From the NCBI GenBank assembly GCA_017540645.1, contig JAFYAQ010000022.1, positions 186,001-250,000 on the forward strand: a DNA stretch of 64,000 nt, read 5' to 3'. Below are positions 7,686-16,818 of the stretch, piece after piece (positions within the stretch are counted from its first letter, which is position 1; the number at the start of each line of letters is the position of its first letter). Under the pieces are notes generated by a model. It ran no database searches, was not told where the DNA came from, and saw only the letters and a program-made list of their open reading frames with translations. The DNA comes from Oscillospiraceae bacterium. GTDB taxonomy: Bacteria; Bacillota; Clostridia; Oscillospirales; Oscillospiraceae. A program made the position numbers and the translations under genes.

Positions 7686-9077
7686 TTAAAACCTGAAATA
7701 TAAAAACGGATTGTAGGTAGCAGCCACCAGATAAGCGGTAGAAGTGATCAAAACCAGCAGGATCAAAATCGGCGTCGATACACGGCGGACCTTTTCGGGA
7801 ATCTTGTGATACAGATTCTTCAACAGCGGGGTGGAAGCCAGGATCGCCACCAAAAGGACAAGCAAATAAGATCTTCCCATAAATAGATCTGTCTTGGAGA
7901 GAAAACCCGCGCTGCCAAATCCGTACATGGCCTTCCAATAATCCAGCACTTTCCGCACACTGTCAAGCTGGAACAGCATCCAGCCGCTGACAGCGACTAA
8001 AAGGGTATAGATGTGTCCCAAAACCGGGATCCTCTGCAGCGGCTTAAACAGGAACAGCTTTTCCATGATCAGGAAGAACGCATAATACAGGCCCCATAAA
8101 AGAAAGGTCCAGTTGGCCCCATGCCAGAAACCGGTCAGGGCCCAGACGATCAGGATATTCAATATCTGGCGGGGAAGTCCTTTCCGATTTCCGCCCAGGG
8201 GGATATAGAGATAATCCCGGAACCATGTTCCCAGGGAGATGTGCCACCGGCGCCAGAATTCCGTCACACTCCGGGAGATATAGGGGTAGTTGAAGTTCTC
8301 CAGAAATGTGAATCCCAGCATATGGCCCAGGCCGATGGCCATGTCGGAATAGCCGGAAAAATCAAAATAAAGCTGCAGGGAAAAGGCGATCGCGCCCAGC
8401 CAGGCGCCTGCCGTCGTCCGCGTACCGGCCGAGGCGTAATAATCCCAAAGCGCGCCGATATTGTTTGCGATCAGCACCTTTTTGGCAAGACCGACGGTAA
8501 AGCGCTCCACACCAAGGGCAAAGCTCTCCATCGTGTAGGGCCGTTTTTCCAGCTGATCGGCGATATCCTTATATCGGACGATGGGGCCGGCAATCAGTTG
8601 GGGGAAAAGGGCCACATAGGTGCCGAAACGGATGTAGCTTTTTTGTACATCCGTATCACCGCGAAAGACATCGATGGGATAGGACATGCACTGGAAGGTA
8701 TAAAAAGAAATGCCGATAGGCAGCGTCAGCCCCAGGGCGGGGACATACAGGCCGGGGATTTGACTGATTGTCCTTGCAAAGAGATCAAAGTATTTGAAAA
8801 AAACAAGCAGGCTCAGGCTGATGACGGAATTTATCGTGAGAATTGCCCTTGCCCGGGCCAAATTCTCCGTCCGATACTTTGCAATGCCCCGGCCGCTCAG
8901 ATAGTTCACGGTGATGGTAAAAAGCATCAGGAGGATATAAACCGGCTCACCCCAGCCGTAGAAGATCAGATTAACAAAAAACAGCCAGCCATTTCTGAAC
9001 CGGACCGGGACCAGCCAATACACAGCCAGGACCACCGGCAGATAGACAAACAGGAAAACAAGGCTGGAGAATACCAT
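7686..9077 (-). CDS. MBOAT-family membrane O-acyltransferase (AlgI/DltB-like)
   Basis: 463 residues, polytopic, with the family hallmarks FWRRWHISLGTWFRDYLYIP and the catalytic-histidine segment TGFWHGANWTFLLWG. MBOAT proteins move acyl groups from a cytoplasmic donor across the membrane to a surface acceptor. The pairing with the DHHW protein downstream is the usual two-gene acylation module in Clostridia. No dltA, dltC or polysaccharide synthesis genes lie nearby, so the acceptor cannot be named. The Xer gene lies just upstream on the same strand. Confidence 0.92.
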   Translation of the reverse strand: MVFSSLVFLFVYLPVVLAVYWLVPVRFRNGWLFFVNLIFYGWGEPVYILLMLFTITVNYLSGRGIAKYRTENLARARAILTINSVISLSLLVFFKYFDLFARTISQIPGLYVPALGLTLPIGISFYTFQCMSYPIDVFRGDTDVQKSYIRFGTYVALFPQLIAGPIVRYKDIADQLEKRPYTMESFALGVERFTVGLAKKVLIANNIGALWDYYASAGTRTTAGAWLGAIAFSLQLYFDFSGYSDMAIGLGHMLGFTFLENFNYPYISRSVTEFWRRWHISLGTWFRDYLYIPLGGNRKGLPRQILNILIVWALTGFWHGANWTFLLWGLYYAFFLIMEKLFLFKPLQRIPVLGHIYTLLVAVSGWMLFQLDSVRKVLDYWKAMYGFGSAGFLSKTDLFMGRSYLLVLLVAILASTPLLKNLYHKIPEKVRRVSTPILILLVLITSTAYLVAATYNPFLYFRF

Positions 9078-9113
9078 ACGCTGGTATGTCCTTTCTACAG
9101 GCGTAAAGCGCCT

Positions 9114-10112
9114 TTATTTCTTGGGGACAAAGCTTCCCAGCGGATTGGCCTGCGCGGCGATCCGCAGTTCGGAGTTGTCCACATGGGTGTAGATCTGGGT
9201 CGTATTCAGGTTTTCATGCCCCAGGATCTCCTGGAGCGTCCGTACATCCACACCGTTGGAGAGCATCAGCGTGGCGGCGGTGTGGCGCAGCTTGTGAGCG
9301 GAGTATTTCTCACTGTCCAGCCCGGCTCTCAACAGGGCCTTTTTAACCATGGCGTGCAGGCCTTCCCGGGTGACGCGGGTGCGCCTGCTGGAGAGAAACA
9401 GGGCATTCTTATCTACCGCCGCCATATTGCGCCGGATGACCAGATATTGGTTGATGGCGTCGGCTGTGGCGTCGTTCAGATATACGACCCGTTCCTTGCT
9501 GCCCTTGCCTAATACGCGGATATGGTCTGCGCGGATATCTGAAAGATTCATACCGGCGATCTCCGAGATCCGCAGGCCGCAGTTGAGAAACAGACAAAGG
9601 ATGCAATAATCCCGTTCTTTGTGCAGACCCTCCACGGAGCGCAGAAGCCGTTCGCTTTCCTCCAGCGTCAGATAGCGGGGGAGAGAACGTCTGGGACGGG
9701 GCGCGTCCAGATCCTGTACCGGATTTTCCTCCAGTAGCTTGGCCTTTATCGTAAGATACTTATAAAAACCGCGGATGCTGGAAACTTTTCTGGCGCGGGA
9801 AGTGGAATTCAATCCGTATTCCTCGCTGCGGGCGCGGGTATATTTCGCTTTGTCCCGGGAGAGATATGCAAGATACGCATAGACTTCCGCCAGCGTGACC
9901 TTGGCGACAAAATCCAGATCAATATCCTTGATGGAGATCTCGTCCAGCTCGGTATTTCTTGGAACGACCCCGCGTTCGACTTTTAAATAACGGAAAAAAT
10001 TCCGAAGATCCAGATAGTATTCGTCCACCGTGGCTTTGGAATGACCTTTGATGGTCTCATGATAGGTAAGAAAGTCACGGAGGATCGGAGGCGCGTCATC
10101 CCGATAGTCCAT
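9114..10112 (-). CDS. Tyrosine recombinase, XerC/XerA-like
   Basis: 332 residues. It has an N-terminal SAM-like DNA-binding domain and a C-terminal catalytic domain with GLRISEI (Arg I), HKLRHTAAT (His/Arg II) and GHENLNTTQIYTH (His III and nucleophilic Tyr). Genes on both sides are housekeeping genes and no phage or transposon gene is near, which argues for a chromosome-dimer or core Xer role over a mobile-element integrase. ATG at 10112 has GGGAG 8-9 nt upstream; the TTG 15 nt earlier does not. A second Xer protein is encoded at 20478-21368. Confidence 0.85.
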   Translation of the reverse strand: MDYRDDAPPILRDFLTYHETIKGHSKATVDEYYLDLRNFFRYLKVERGVVPRNTELDEISIKDIDLDFVAKVTLAEVYAYLAYLSRDKAKYTRARSEEYGLNSTSRARKVSSIRGFYKYLTIKAKLLEENPVQDLDAPRPRRSLPRYLTLEESERLLRSVEGLHKERDYCILCLFLNCGLRISEIAGMNLSDIRADHIRVLGKGSKERVVYLNDATADAINQYLVIRRNMAAVDKNALFLSSRRTRVTREGLHAMVKKALLRAGLDSEKYSAHKLRHTAATLMLSNGVDVRTLQEILGHENLNTTQIYTHVDNSELRIAAQANPLGSFVPKK

Positions 10113-10182
10113 AGCATCATCTCCCAACGGTTATTCAGTATAGCAGGGGAGGCAGAGCTTGTCTATGCGCAATCTACACATA

Positions 10183-10214
10183 AAATTAAACAAAATAAAA
10201 ATTTTGTTTAATTT
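10183..10214. repeat. 14-bp perfect AT-rich inverted repeat
   Basis: Arms at 10183-10196 and 10201-10214 (AAATTAAACAAAAT and its exact complement) with a 4-nt A loop, in the gap between radA and xer. It may be a weak terminator for radA, as four Ts follow on the minus strand, or a protein-binding dyad. Confidence 0.6.
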
Positions 10215-10234
10215 GGGGGAGGGTTTTTAGGGTT

Positions 10235-11602
10235 TTACAGGACGACAGCGTTGATTGCCTCCCGGATGTTTCTGGCGCCCAGGATCTGCAGGCCCTCCGG
10301 GGCTTTGATGCTATCCCGGCAATGAGCCGGTATAACGCAGCGCTTAAACCCAAGTCTGGCGATTTCCTGCAGACGCTGATTGACGGCGGATACACTGCGG
10401 ATCTCTCCGGTAAGACCTACTTCGCCAATCGCGGCCAGATCCTCGCCGATGGGACGATCCCGGAAGCTGGACGCGATGGCCAGTACGATGGCAAGATCTG
10501 CCGTCGGCTCTTCCAGCTCCAGTCCGCCCACAACATTTAAAAATGCATCACAGCCGGACACATGAAGACCGCCCTGTTTTTCTATAACGGCCAGCAGCAG
10601 CGCCGCGCGGTTAAAATCCACGCCATTGGTATTACGCCTGGCCTGGTTCATGCTGGACGGCGAAAGCAGCGCCTGGATCTCCGCCAGGATGGGCCTCGTG
10701 CCTTGCATAACACATGTTACACAAGTTCCCGGCGCATTGATCGGCCGCCCGGACAGCATGGCCTCCGAGGGATTCGGGACCTCCCGCAGGCCCTTGTCCT
10801 GCATCTCGAAAACGCCGATCTCATTGGTGGAGCCGAAACGATTTTTGGCGGCCCGCAATATGCGATAGCTCAGAGACTGATCGCCCTCAAAATACAGCAC
10901 GCAGTCCACCATATGCTCCAGTACCTTGGGGCCGGCGATCGCGCCTTCCTTGTTTACGTGACCTACCACAAACGCGGTGAGTCCCATGGTTTTCGCAAGC
11001 TGCATCACCGCCATGGTACAGTCCTTTACCTGGGCGATACTGCCGGGAGCGGAGTTAATCTCACTGTTGAACATGGTCTGCACCGAGTCCACGACAAGAA
11101 TATCCGGCTGCAGGTCTTCCACACTTTGGACAACAGAGCTGATATCCGTTTCGGACAGAACATAAAGGCTGTCTCCGCTCACCCCCAGCCGTCTGGCCCG
11201 CATTTTCAACTGTCGTTGGCTCTCCTCACCGGTAACATACAGTACCGTCTGATCTTTCCAGAAGCCGCACAGCTGCAACAGCAGCGTGGATTTTCCGACG
11301 CCGGGTGCGCCGCCGACAAGTACAAGAGAGCCGCGTACCGCTCCCCCGCCCAACACCCGGTCCATCTCCTCCATGCCGGTGGAAAAGCGCAGCTCCGTCT
11401 CCTCATCCAGTTCAGACAGCGGTTTCGGCGTATTCTGCCGGCGCCCTGCTGCGGCTTTTACCGCGGCACTCTTGTTATTCTGCACCGCTGTGGACGGAGC
11501 CTCCACCAAGGAGTTCCAGGCACCGCAGGACGGGCATCGCCCGGACCATTTGGCCGTTTCGTTTCCGCATTCCTTGCAATAAAATACGGTTTTATTCTTC
11601 AT
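10235..11602 (-). CDS. radA: DNA repair protein RadA
   Basis: 455 residues. A C4 zinc finger (CKECG...CPSCGAW) at the N-terminus is followed by a RecA-like ATPase with Walker A GGAPGVGKST, the RadA-specific KNRFGSTNEIGVF motif, and a Lon-like C-terminal domain. RadA is a branch-migration helicase for recombination intermediates. The start ATG overlaps the stop of cwlD by 4 bp, so both are cotranscribed. Confidence 0.96.
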   Translation of the reverse strand: MKNKTVFYCKECGNETAKWSGRCPSCGAWNSLVEAPSTAVQNNKSAAVKAAAGRRQNTPKPLSELDEETELRFSTGMEEMDRVLGGGAVRGSLVLVGGAPGVGKSTLLLQLCGFWKDQTVLYVTGEESQRQLKMRARRLGVSGDSLYVLSETDISSVVQSVEDLQPDILVVDSVQTMFNSEINSAPGSIAQVKDCTMAVMQLAKTMGLTAFVVGHVNKEGAIAGPKVLEHMVDCVLYFEGDQSLSYRILRAAKNRFGSTNEIGVFEMQDKGLREVPNPSEAMLSGRPINAPGTCVTCVMQGTRPILAEIQALLSPSSMNQARRNTNGVDFNRAALLLAVIEKQGGLHVSGCDAFLNVVGGLELEEPTADLAIVLAIASSFRDRPIGEDLAAIGEVGLTGEIRSVSAVNQRLQEIARLGFKRCVIPAHCRDSIKAPEGLQILGARNIREAINAVVL

Positions 11603-12330
11603 ATTTTGTTCTCCTCAGTGATCTTCAAAAAGCTTTCCGCCATCAGTACGGCCAGCTTCAGCTGATAGGAATGCTCCCCCAGACGCGCCGCTTCCCGTGG
11701 ATTGGAAAGAAAGCCGCACTCTACCAGAATAGCGGGACATTGAACATGAGACATAAGATAGATGTCCTGCCCTGCTGAAACAGCCGAACGCTGGTTTTCT
11801 GTATCCAGGCAGGTCGTAAATAACGCCTGCGTTCGTTCCGCCCACAGACGGCTGTTCGGACTTTGGGCGTACAGCACCTGAGAGCCATGCGGTTTTTGAC
11901 TCGGATAGTAATTTTGATGGATACTCAACAAGTATCCGTTTTGTATTGCATTTATCTTTTCGGCGCGCCTTCGTGTGTCCCAGCGTTTTTTCTCCGCAAT
12001 GCTTTGAAGCTCCGGAGGATAATCCAGATCCTCCCCTTCCCGGGTCATCACCGTTTGTATGCCCAAGAAAGAAGAAAGATCCCGGAGGCGCATCCCGATC
12101 TGTAGATTAAAGCTGCTTTCCGGAAGCCCCTCCGCCGTGCTGGTACCGCCATCCAAACCTCCGTGTCCGGGATCTATGATCAGCACCGGAGCATTTATCT
12201 CCGTATATAGATCATCTGCCGGGACCGCCAAGGGGGATTTGGAAAGGAAAAGCGCAAAAATCCAGATCGCCGCCAGCACACAGAGAGTCAGGATACTCTC
12301 AAAGCCGACGGGAGACCGTTCCTCTCTCAT
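11599..12330 (-). CDS. cwlD: N-acetylmuramoyl-L-alanine amidase, CwlD-like
   Basis: 243 residues: an N-terminal membrane anchor (about 12-30), then an Amidase_3 zinc domain with IDPGHGG, the Glu in PESSFNL, LSIHQNYY and the catalytic VECGFLSN. Size and single-domain form match CwlD, which removes side peptides during spore cortex synthesis so that muramic-delta-lactam can form. The other sporulation genes in the window fit this. A different small cell-wall amidase remains possible. The ribosome site is weak. Confidence 0.85.
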   Translation of the reverse strand: MREERSPVGFESILTLCVLAAIWIFALFLSKSPLAVPADDLYTEINAPVLIIDPGHGGLDGGTSTAEGLPESSFNLQIGMRLRDLSSFLGIQTVMTREGEDLDYPPELQSIAEKKRWDTRRRAEKINAIQNGYLLSIHQNYYPSQKPHGSQVLYAQSPNSRLWAERTQALFTTCLDTENQRSAVSAGQDIYLMSHVQCPAILVECGFLSNPREAARLGEHSYQLKLAVLMAESFLKITEENKI

Positions 12331-12335
12331 AATAA

Positions 12336-12377
12336 AGCACCGCCCTTCTCAAGCCATGCTATGAGAGGGACGGCGCT
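12336..12377 (-). terminator. Terminator after the aminotransferase gene
   Basis: 15-nt arms (12336-12350 and 12363-12377) with few mismatches or wobbles, followed on the minus strand by TTATT. It lies between the aminotransferase stop and the cwlD start. Confidence 0.65.
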
Positions 12378-12390
12378 TTTTATGCGCCAA

Positions 12391-13587
12391 TCAGCCTTCC
12401 CGCAGGAACTTTTCCAGGCGGTCCAGGCCTTCCTTGATATTATCCATAGAGCAGGCGTAGGTCCAGCGCACATAGTTGGGGCAACCGAAAGCGGTGCAGG
12501 ACACAACGGCCACCAGGCCCTTTTCCAGGAAAGCCATGGCAAAATCATCCGCGTTGCGGATGACACGGCCTCCCAGCGTCTTGCCCAGAAGCTCGTCGAT
12601 ATTCATCATCACGTAGAACGCGCCGTCCGGCTTCAGGCAATGCACGCCGGGGATGGTGTTCATCCGTTCCACCAGATAGTTCCGCCGAGCCTCAAAGGCC
12701 TGACGCATGGTCTCCACGCTGTCCTGCGGGCCGTTCATTGCCTCCACCATCGCGCACTGGTTCATGGTGCCGATACTGCCTAGCATATGGCTCATGCAGT
12801 TGGACATCACCTTGGCCACAGCCTTATCGCCGCAGGCGGCGTAACCGACTCGCCAGCCGGTCATCGCGTAGGCCTTGGAGGCGCCGTTAATTACGATGCA
12901 GTGCTTTTTGATCTCATCGCCCAGGGATGCCACGCTGGTAAAGCTGCGTCCGTCATAGCGAAGGCTGTAATAGATCTCATCCGCAATGATGTAGAGATCA
13001 TGGCGGACACAGACCTCTGCCAGCGCCGCCAGCTCCTCCCGGGAATAGATCATGCCCGAGGGATTGGAGGGATTGTTCAGGATCAAAGCCTTGGTCTTTT
13101 CGTTGATGGCGGCCTCCAGCTGATCGGGGGTGATCTTAAAGCGGGTCGCCTCGCTGGTGGGCAGCGCTACGGGAACGCCCTGGTTCATGGAGATCATCTC
13201 CCAATAACTGACCCAATAGGGCACCGGAAGGATCACCTCGTCTCCGGGATTCACCAGCGCCGTCAGTGTGGCATACAGGCACATTTTGGCACCGTTGGAA
13301 ACGATGATATCGGTATGATCATATGTCAGGCCAAAATCCTTCTGCAGGCGGCCGGCGATAGCTTTCCGCACCTCCATGGTGCCGGCGGTGGGAGTATAGC
13401 GGGTCTTCCCTTCCCGAATGGCACGGATACCCGCCTCCTTGATGTTGTCCGGCGTTTCAAAATCCGGTTCTCCGGCGCCAAAGCCCACGACCGGAATGCC
13501 GGCGGCCTTCATCTCCTGGAATTTGGCATTGACCGCCAGAGTGGCGGAGGGCTTGATCGCACTGGAAACACGGGATAGTTCTTTCAT
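12391..13587 (-). CDS. Class I PLP aminotransferase, aspartate aminotransferase type
   Basis: 398 residues. The PLP lysine lies in NGASKAYAMTGWRVGYAA, with NNPSNPSG and the N-terminal GFGAGEPDFETP that are typical of the Firmicute aspartate/prephenate aminotransferase group (class Ib). It moves amino groups between aspartate and 2-oxoglutarate, and may also take aromatic or prephenate substrates. The ATG at 13587 has AGGGGAAG upstream; a GTG seven codons earlier has none. It has its own promoter and terminator, so it is a single-gene unit. Confidence 0.88.
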   Translation of the reverse strand: MKELSRVSSAIKPSATLAVNAKFQEMKAAGIPVVGFGAGEPDFETPDNIKEAGIRAIREGKTRYTPTAGTMEVRKAIAGRLQKDFGLTYDHTDIIVSNGAKMCLYATLTALVNPGDEVILPVPYWVSYWEMISMNQGVPVALPTSEATRFKITPDQLEAAINEKTKALILNNPSNPSGMIYSREELAALAEVCVRHDLYIIADEIYYSLRYDGRSFTSVASLGDEIKKHCIVINGASKAYAMTGWRVGYAACGDKAVAKVMSNCMSHMLGSIGTMNQCAMVEAMNGPQDSVETMRQAFEARRNYLVERMNTIPGVHCLKPDGAFYVMMNIDELLGKTLGGRVIRNADDFAMAFLEKGLVAVVSCTAFGCPNYVRWTYACSMDNIKEGLDRLEKFLREG

Positions 13588-13622
13588 TTTGCTCTTCCCC
13601 TTTTGCACTGATTTTTTGACTC

Positions 13623-13651
13623 ATTATAGGGCATGTAAGACAAAATAGCAA
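13623..13651 (-). promoter_or_regulatory. Sigma-A promoter of the aminotransferase gene
   Basis: On the minus strand: TTGCTA (13651-13646), 17-nt spacer, TATAAT (13628-13623). Confidence 0.7.
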
Positions 13652-13718
13652 TAGAGTTTTTTCATCCAAAAAGCATAATCCGAGCGTAGGATCCGCCCGG
13701 AAATGCCCAAAATCAAGA

Positions 13719-15197
13719 TTAAATAATGATACAGATCAAGGATCCACCGCCCTCATTGACGATACGGGTCAGGGTTTGCTGCAGCTTTGCCTGAGCGCTG
13801 ACGGGCATGCGTCTGAGCTTTGTGACCACGCCCTCGCTGGCGATCTCATATAAGGATTTTCCAAATATGTTGGACTCCCAAATCCGGCTGGTGTCTCCTT
13901 CAAAGCCCTGGAGCAGGAAGTTGATGATCTCCTCCGAGGCCCTCTCTCCGCCCAGGGCGGGGCTGACCTCGGTTTCTATGTTGGCCATGATCATATGGAT
14001 GGACGGCGCGGAAGCCTTCAGGCGAACGCCGTACCGGCCCCCCTGCCGAACGATCTCAGGCTCCTCCAGCTTCAGTTCTTCCCGGGAGGGGATCACCACT
14101 CCGTAGCCATGTTCCCGTACATCCCGCAGCGCCTCGCTGATACGATCATACTCATTTTTAACGGTATGCATCTCCGTGAGCAGCGCCATCAAATCCCCCT
14201 CGTCCCGGACAGTGAACCCGGACTGCTGGCTGATGGTGTCGAAGTAAAGCGCCCTGGGCAGTTCCACTGTGATGCTGGCGCGTCCGTCGCCCATGGAAAC
14301 GCTGCCCACCTGAGCAGATGAAACGTTCTCTTTTTTTCGCAGCGATTCCGTTACAATCGGAATATCCCGGATCCGACGCATAGACTCTGCGCTGGTCCGT
14401 ACCGCTTCCAAGAGCGAACTGCGCAGCTCATGCTCCATGGGGAGAGCGTCTACCCAACTGGGAAAGCTTATTCCCAGCTCCGTCACCGGGAATTCGCCCA
14501 AAACTGTCCGCAGAATGTCTGTTACATCAGATTCCTGAAGTTCCAGGCAATTTACGGCCAGACAGCCTACGCCGTATTTTTCTTCTATCTCTCCGGCCAG
14601 GGCCTGAGAGGCATCGGAACGGGGCTCCGAGCAATTCAAAAGAACGGCAAAGGGCTTTCCGATGCTCTGCAGCTCTCGAATGACGCGCTCCTCCGCCGGC
14701 ACATAGTTCTCCCTGGGGATATCGCAGATGGAGCCGTCGGTCGTCACCACCAGTCCGATGGTGGAGTGTTCTGCTATCACCTTATGGGTTCCCTGTTCCG
14801 CCGCCTTTGTCAATGGCACCTCCTCGGCAAACCAAGGGGTGGTGACCATCCGTTCCGCCCCGTCCTCTGTCTGTCCGGCGGCCCCGCTGACCATATAGCC
14901 GACACAGTCGATCATGCGCACCGAGGCATCTTCCCCATCGCCCAGGTGGATGGTCACTGCCTCCTCGGGAATAAATTTAGGCTCCGAGGTCATGATCGTA
15001 CGACCGGAACCGCTCTGGGGCAGTTCATCCATCGCCCTCTCCCGGCGGTATACATTTTCGATCCGCGGGATCACCATGGTCTCCATGAATTTCTTGATAA
15101 AGGTGGATTTTCCCGTGCGGACCGGCCCCACCACACCCAAATATATATCTCCGTCTGTGCGGAGTGCTATGTCTTCATAAATGCTGATGTCAGACAC
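13719..15197 (-). CDS. spoIVA: Stage IV sporulation protein A (spore coat ATPase)
   Basis: 492 residues. Walker A GPVRTGKST begins near residue 24 after the typical N-terminus 'IYEDIALRTDGDIYLGVVG', and the C-terminus LTRIVNEGGGSLICIII matches the family's conserved tail. SpoIVA is a cytoskeletal-like ATPase that polymerises on the forespore surface to form the base of the coat. The GTG at 15197 is chosen because AGGGGG lies 7 nt upstream and homologues begin there; the TTG two codons earlier is less likely. A sigma-E promoter lies 31 nt upstream. Confidence 0.96.
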   Translation of the reverse strand: MSDISIYEDIALRTDGDIYLGVVGPVRTGKSTFIKKFMETMVIPRIENVYRRERAMDELPQSGSGRTIMTSEPKFIPEEAVTIHLGDGEDASVRMIDCVGYMVSGAAGQTEDGAERMVTTPWFAEEVPLTKAAEQGTHKVIAEHSTIGLVVTTDGSICDIPRENYVPAEERVIRELQSIGKPFAVLLNCSEPRSDASQALAGEIEEKYGVGCLAVNCLELQESDVTDILRTVLGEFPVTELGISFPSWVDALPMEHELRSSLLEAVRTSAESMRRIRDIPIVTESLRKKENVSSAQVGSVSMGDGRASITVELPRALYFDTISQQSGFTVRDEGDLMALLTEMHTVKNEYDRISEALRDVREHGYGVVIPSREELKLEEPEIVRQGGRYGVRLKASAPSIHMIMANIETEVSPALGGERASEEIINFLLQGFEGDTSRIWESNIFGKSLYEIASEGVVTKLRRMPVSAQAKLQQTLTRIVNEGGGSLICIII

Positions 15198-15227
15198 GGC
15201 CAAACCCCCTGTACATGATTTCGCTGT

Positions 15228-15256
15228 ATCCTATGGGGGCATGGCCGAAAATATGA
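15228..15256 (-). promoter_or_regulatory. Sigma-E (mother-cell sporulation) promoter of spoIVA
   Basis: On the minus strand TCATATT (15256-15250), a 14-nt spacer and CATAGGAT (15235-15228). This fits the known sigma-E pattern (-35 ATA-rich, 14-nt spacer, -10 CATAnnnT). The -35 overlaps the terminator stem of the upstream nif3 gene. Confidence 0.75.
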
Positions 15257-15288
15257 CTGGCGGAAAACACTCGGTTCTCCGCCAGTCA
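15254..15288 (-). terminator. Terminator after nif3-like gene
   Basis: Perfect 11-bp arms (15254-15264 and 15278-15288, TGACTGGCGGA and complement), followed on the minus strand by TATTTT. It shares bases with the spoIVA -35 box. Confidence 0.85.
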
Positions 15289-15301
15289 AAAATCGGTTTT
15301 T

Positions 15302-16069
15302 TCAGAAGCCGAAACCCTGAGAAACACTGCCCTGGAGCCGGGAAAGGCATATGTCCACATCAGGATATTCACGGCGCAGCAATTCCGCCAGAACATTCGT
15401 CACCACGTTTTCTGTGGCAAAATGGCCTCCTTCGATCAGGTTGAGACCAAGCTCCGCCCCATCAATCCACTGATGGTGTTTGATCTCTCCTGTAAGTACC
15501 GTGTCACAGCCTCGCTCCGCCGCGGTATACAGGATATCGGCGCCTGCCCCGCCGCAGACAGCCAGGTATTCCACCCGGCGTTGGGCGTCGTGGTAGCGCA
15601 TGTCCATAGCCCCCAATGCTTCCCTGGTTTGATCCAGGAAAAGCTCCAAGGGCAGGCTCTCCGGCAGTCGGCAAAGAGAGCCCATGTCGGGCAGAGACTC
15701 TTCATCCTCCCCGCCCAGTGCCTGGACAAGGGCCGTATTGACCCCTCCGTCCACCCGGTCCAGATTGGTGTGCAGACAGACGGCGGAGAGATCATTTTGA
15801 AGCAAAGCAATGATTCTCCGGCCTTCCGCTGTGGTGTCCAGGATCCGACGTACCGGCTGAAAGATGATGGGATGATGAGAAACGATCAGCTCTGCGCCCA
15901 GCGCTACCGCCTCTTCGATCGCCTCCATGGTAATATCCAGCACCACCAGGATGCGGGAGACTTCCTGCTCGGGAAATCCGCACAGCAATCCAACATTGTC
16001 ATAGCTTTCCATGAGCTTAGATGGTATTTTTTCCTCCAGATAGGCGGCAATATCAGAAACGTTCGGCAT
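15302..16069 (-). CDS. Nif3-like dinuclear metal centre protein
   Basis: 255 residues of the Nif3/YqfO family, with the metal-binding SHHPIIF, the N-terminal ESYDNVGLLCG and a later VCGGAGAD. These form toroidal hexamers with two metals per subunit; GTP cyclohydrolase I type 2 is a common database label, but the true function is unknown. Length is the short form without the YqfO inserted domain. The 17-bp overlap with trmK is the widespread Firmicute trmK-nif3 pair. GGAGGAAAA precedes the ATG. Confidence 0.9.
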   Translation of the reverse strand: MPNVSDIAAYLEEKIPSKLMESYDNVGLLCGFPEQEVSRILVVLDITMEAIEEAVALGAELIVSHHPIIFQPVRRILDTTAEGRRIIALLQNDLSAVCLHTNLDRVDGGVNTALVQALGGEDEESLPDMGSLCRLPESLPLELFLDQTREALGAMDMRYHDAQRRVEYLAVCGGAGADILYTAAERGCDTVLTGEIKHHQWIDGAELGLNLIEGGHFATENVVTNVLAELLRREYPDVDICLSRLQGSVSQGFGF

Positions 16070-16760
16070 TTTTCCTCCTCCTCATAGCTCGTAGTCCCTC
16101 CCGGATCACCAAAAGATGGGCAAGCCGGTCTTCTTCCGCAGCGTTCTTCTTTTTCTGAAGCCCGGAGATGGCCGTTTCCGTTTTCTTTTCCAATCCATCC
16201 AACATGGGCAAGAACAGCTCTTCTCTGAAAACGAGCTCGTATTGACCGGTATACTCCTCCGCCGGAGAGAGTCTGCGCGGAGTACCGCCCTGCGCCCGAA
16301 TTACGGGATAGATCCTTCCGCTGTCCCTGACCAGCCTTTCTTCCAGAATGGCGACGCCCATGTCGGTCAGCGAATGGCGAAGTACTTCCGGTCGGGACAT
16401 GGGCTGCAGCAGCAAAAGTTTACCCTGACAAGCCCAGGGAGCTCTATGTATGATGCCGGCAATATTCTCTCCGCCCATGCCGGCAATGATCACCGTGTCC
16501 GCCTCAAAGCTTTCGATACCCTCCAGGCCATCACACAGGATGCAGCACATCGCGTCCAGACCGCGTTCCCGTCGTAATGCTTCCGCCCGAGAGAGCGGAC
16601 CTGGACGAATATCCGTAGCGATCGCCGAAACAGCGATCCCCTGCCCCAACAGCCAGGCAGGGAGCAGGCCGTGATCCGTCCCCACGTCTGCCACATGAGC
16701 GCCGACAGGGACCATAGAGGCGATCAGTGCTAATCTCGGCGGAAGATTTCCTGATTCCAT
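16053..16760 (-). CDS. trmK: tRNA (adenine-22-N1)-methyltransferase TrmK
   Basis: 235 residues, a Rossmann methyltransferase with SAM motif VADVGTDHGLLPAWL and the IIAGMGGENI motif typical of the COG2384 family. It makes m1A22 in tRNA. The ATG at 16760 has GGAG 6 nt upstream; the GTG four codons earlier lacks one. It overlaps the next gene, nif3, by 8 bp beyond its last codons, so the two are cotranslated. Confidence 0.9.
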   Translation of the reverse strand: MESGNLPPRLALIASMVPVGAHVADVGTDHGLLPAWLLGQGIAVSAIATDIRPGPLSRAEALRRERGLDAMCCILCDGLEGIESFEADTVIIAGMGGENIAGIIHRAPWACQGKLLLLQPMSRPEVLRHSLTDMGVAILEERLVRDSGRIYPVIRAQGGTPRRLSPAEEYTGQYELVFREELFLPMLDGLEKKTETAISGLQKKKNAAEEDRLAHLLVIREGLRAMRRRKNAERF

Positions 16761-16788
16761 CGTCTTCTCCACAATATATAAATAAGAA

Positions 16789-16813
16789 AAGAACGAGGGT
16801 AACCCTCGCTCTT
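16789..16813 (-). terminator. Terminator after the DUF1858 gene
   Basis: 11-nt arms with one mismatch (16789-16799 and 16803-16813), 3-nt loop, followed on the minus strand by TTCTTAT-rich sequence. Confidence 0.75.
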
Positions 16814-16818
16814 ATCCG

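Noticed and set aside
8121..9512. 463-codon open frame on the plus strand
   Set aside because: It lies antisense to the well-supported MBOAT and Xer genes, has no recognisable domain or ribosome site, and its composition is that of a frame opposite GC-rich coding DNA.
9114..10112. Xer-like gene as a marker of a mobile element
   Set aside because: Neighbours are housekeeping genes, there is no tRNA or att-like direct repeat nearby, and no phage or conjugation gene is present.
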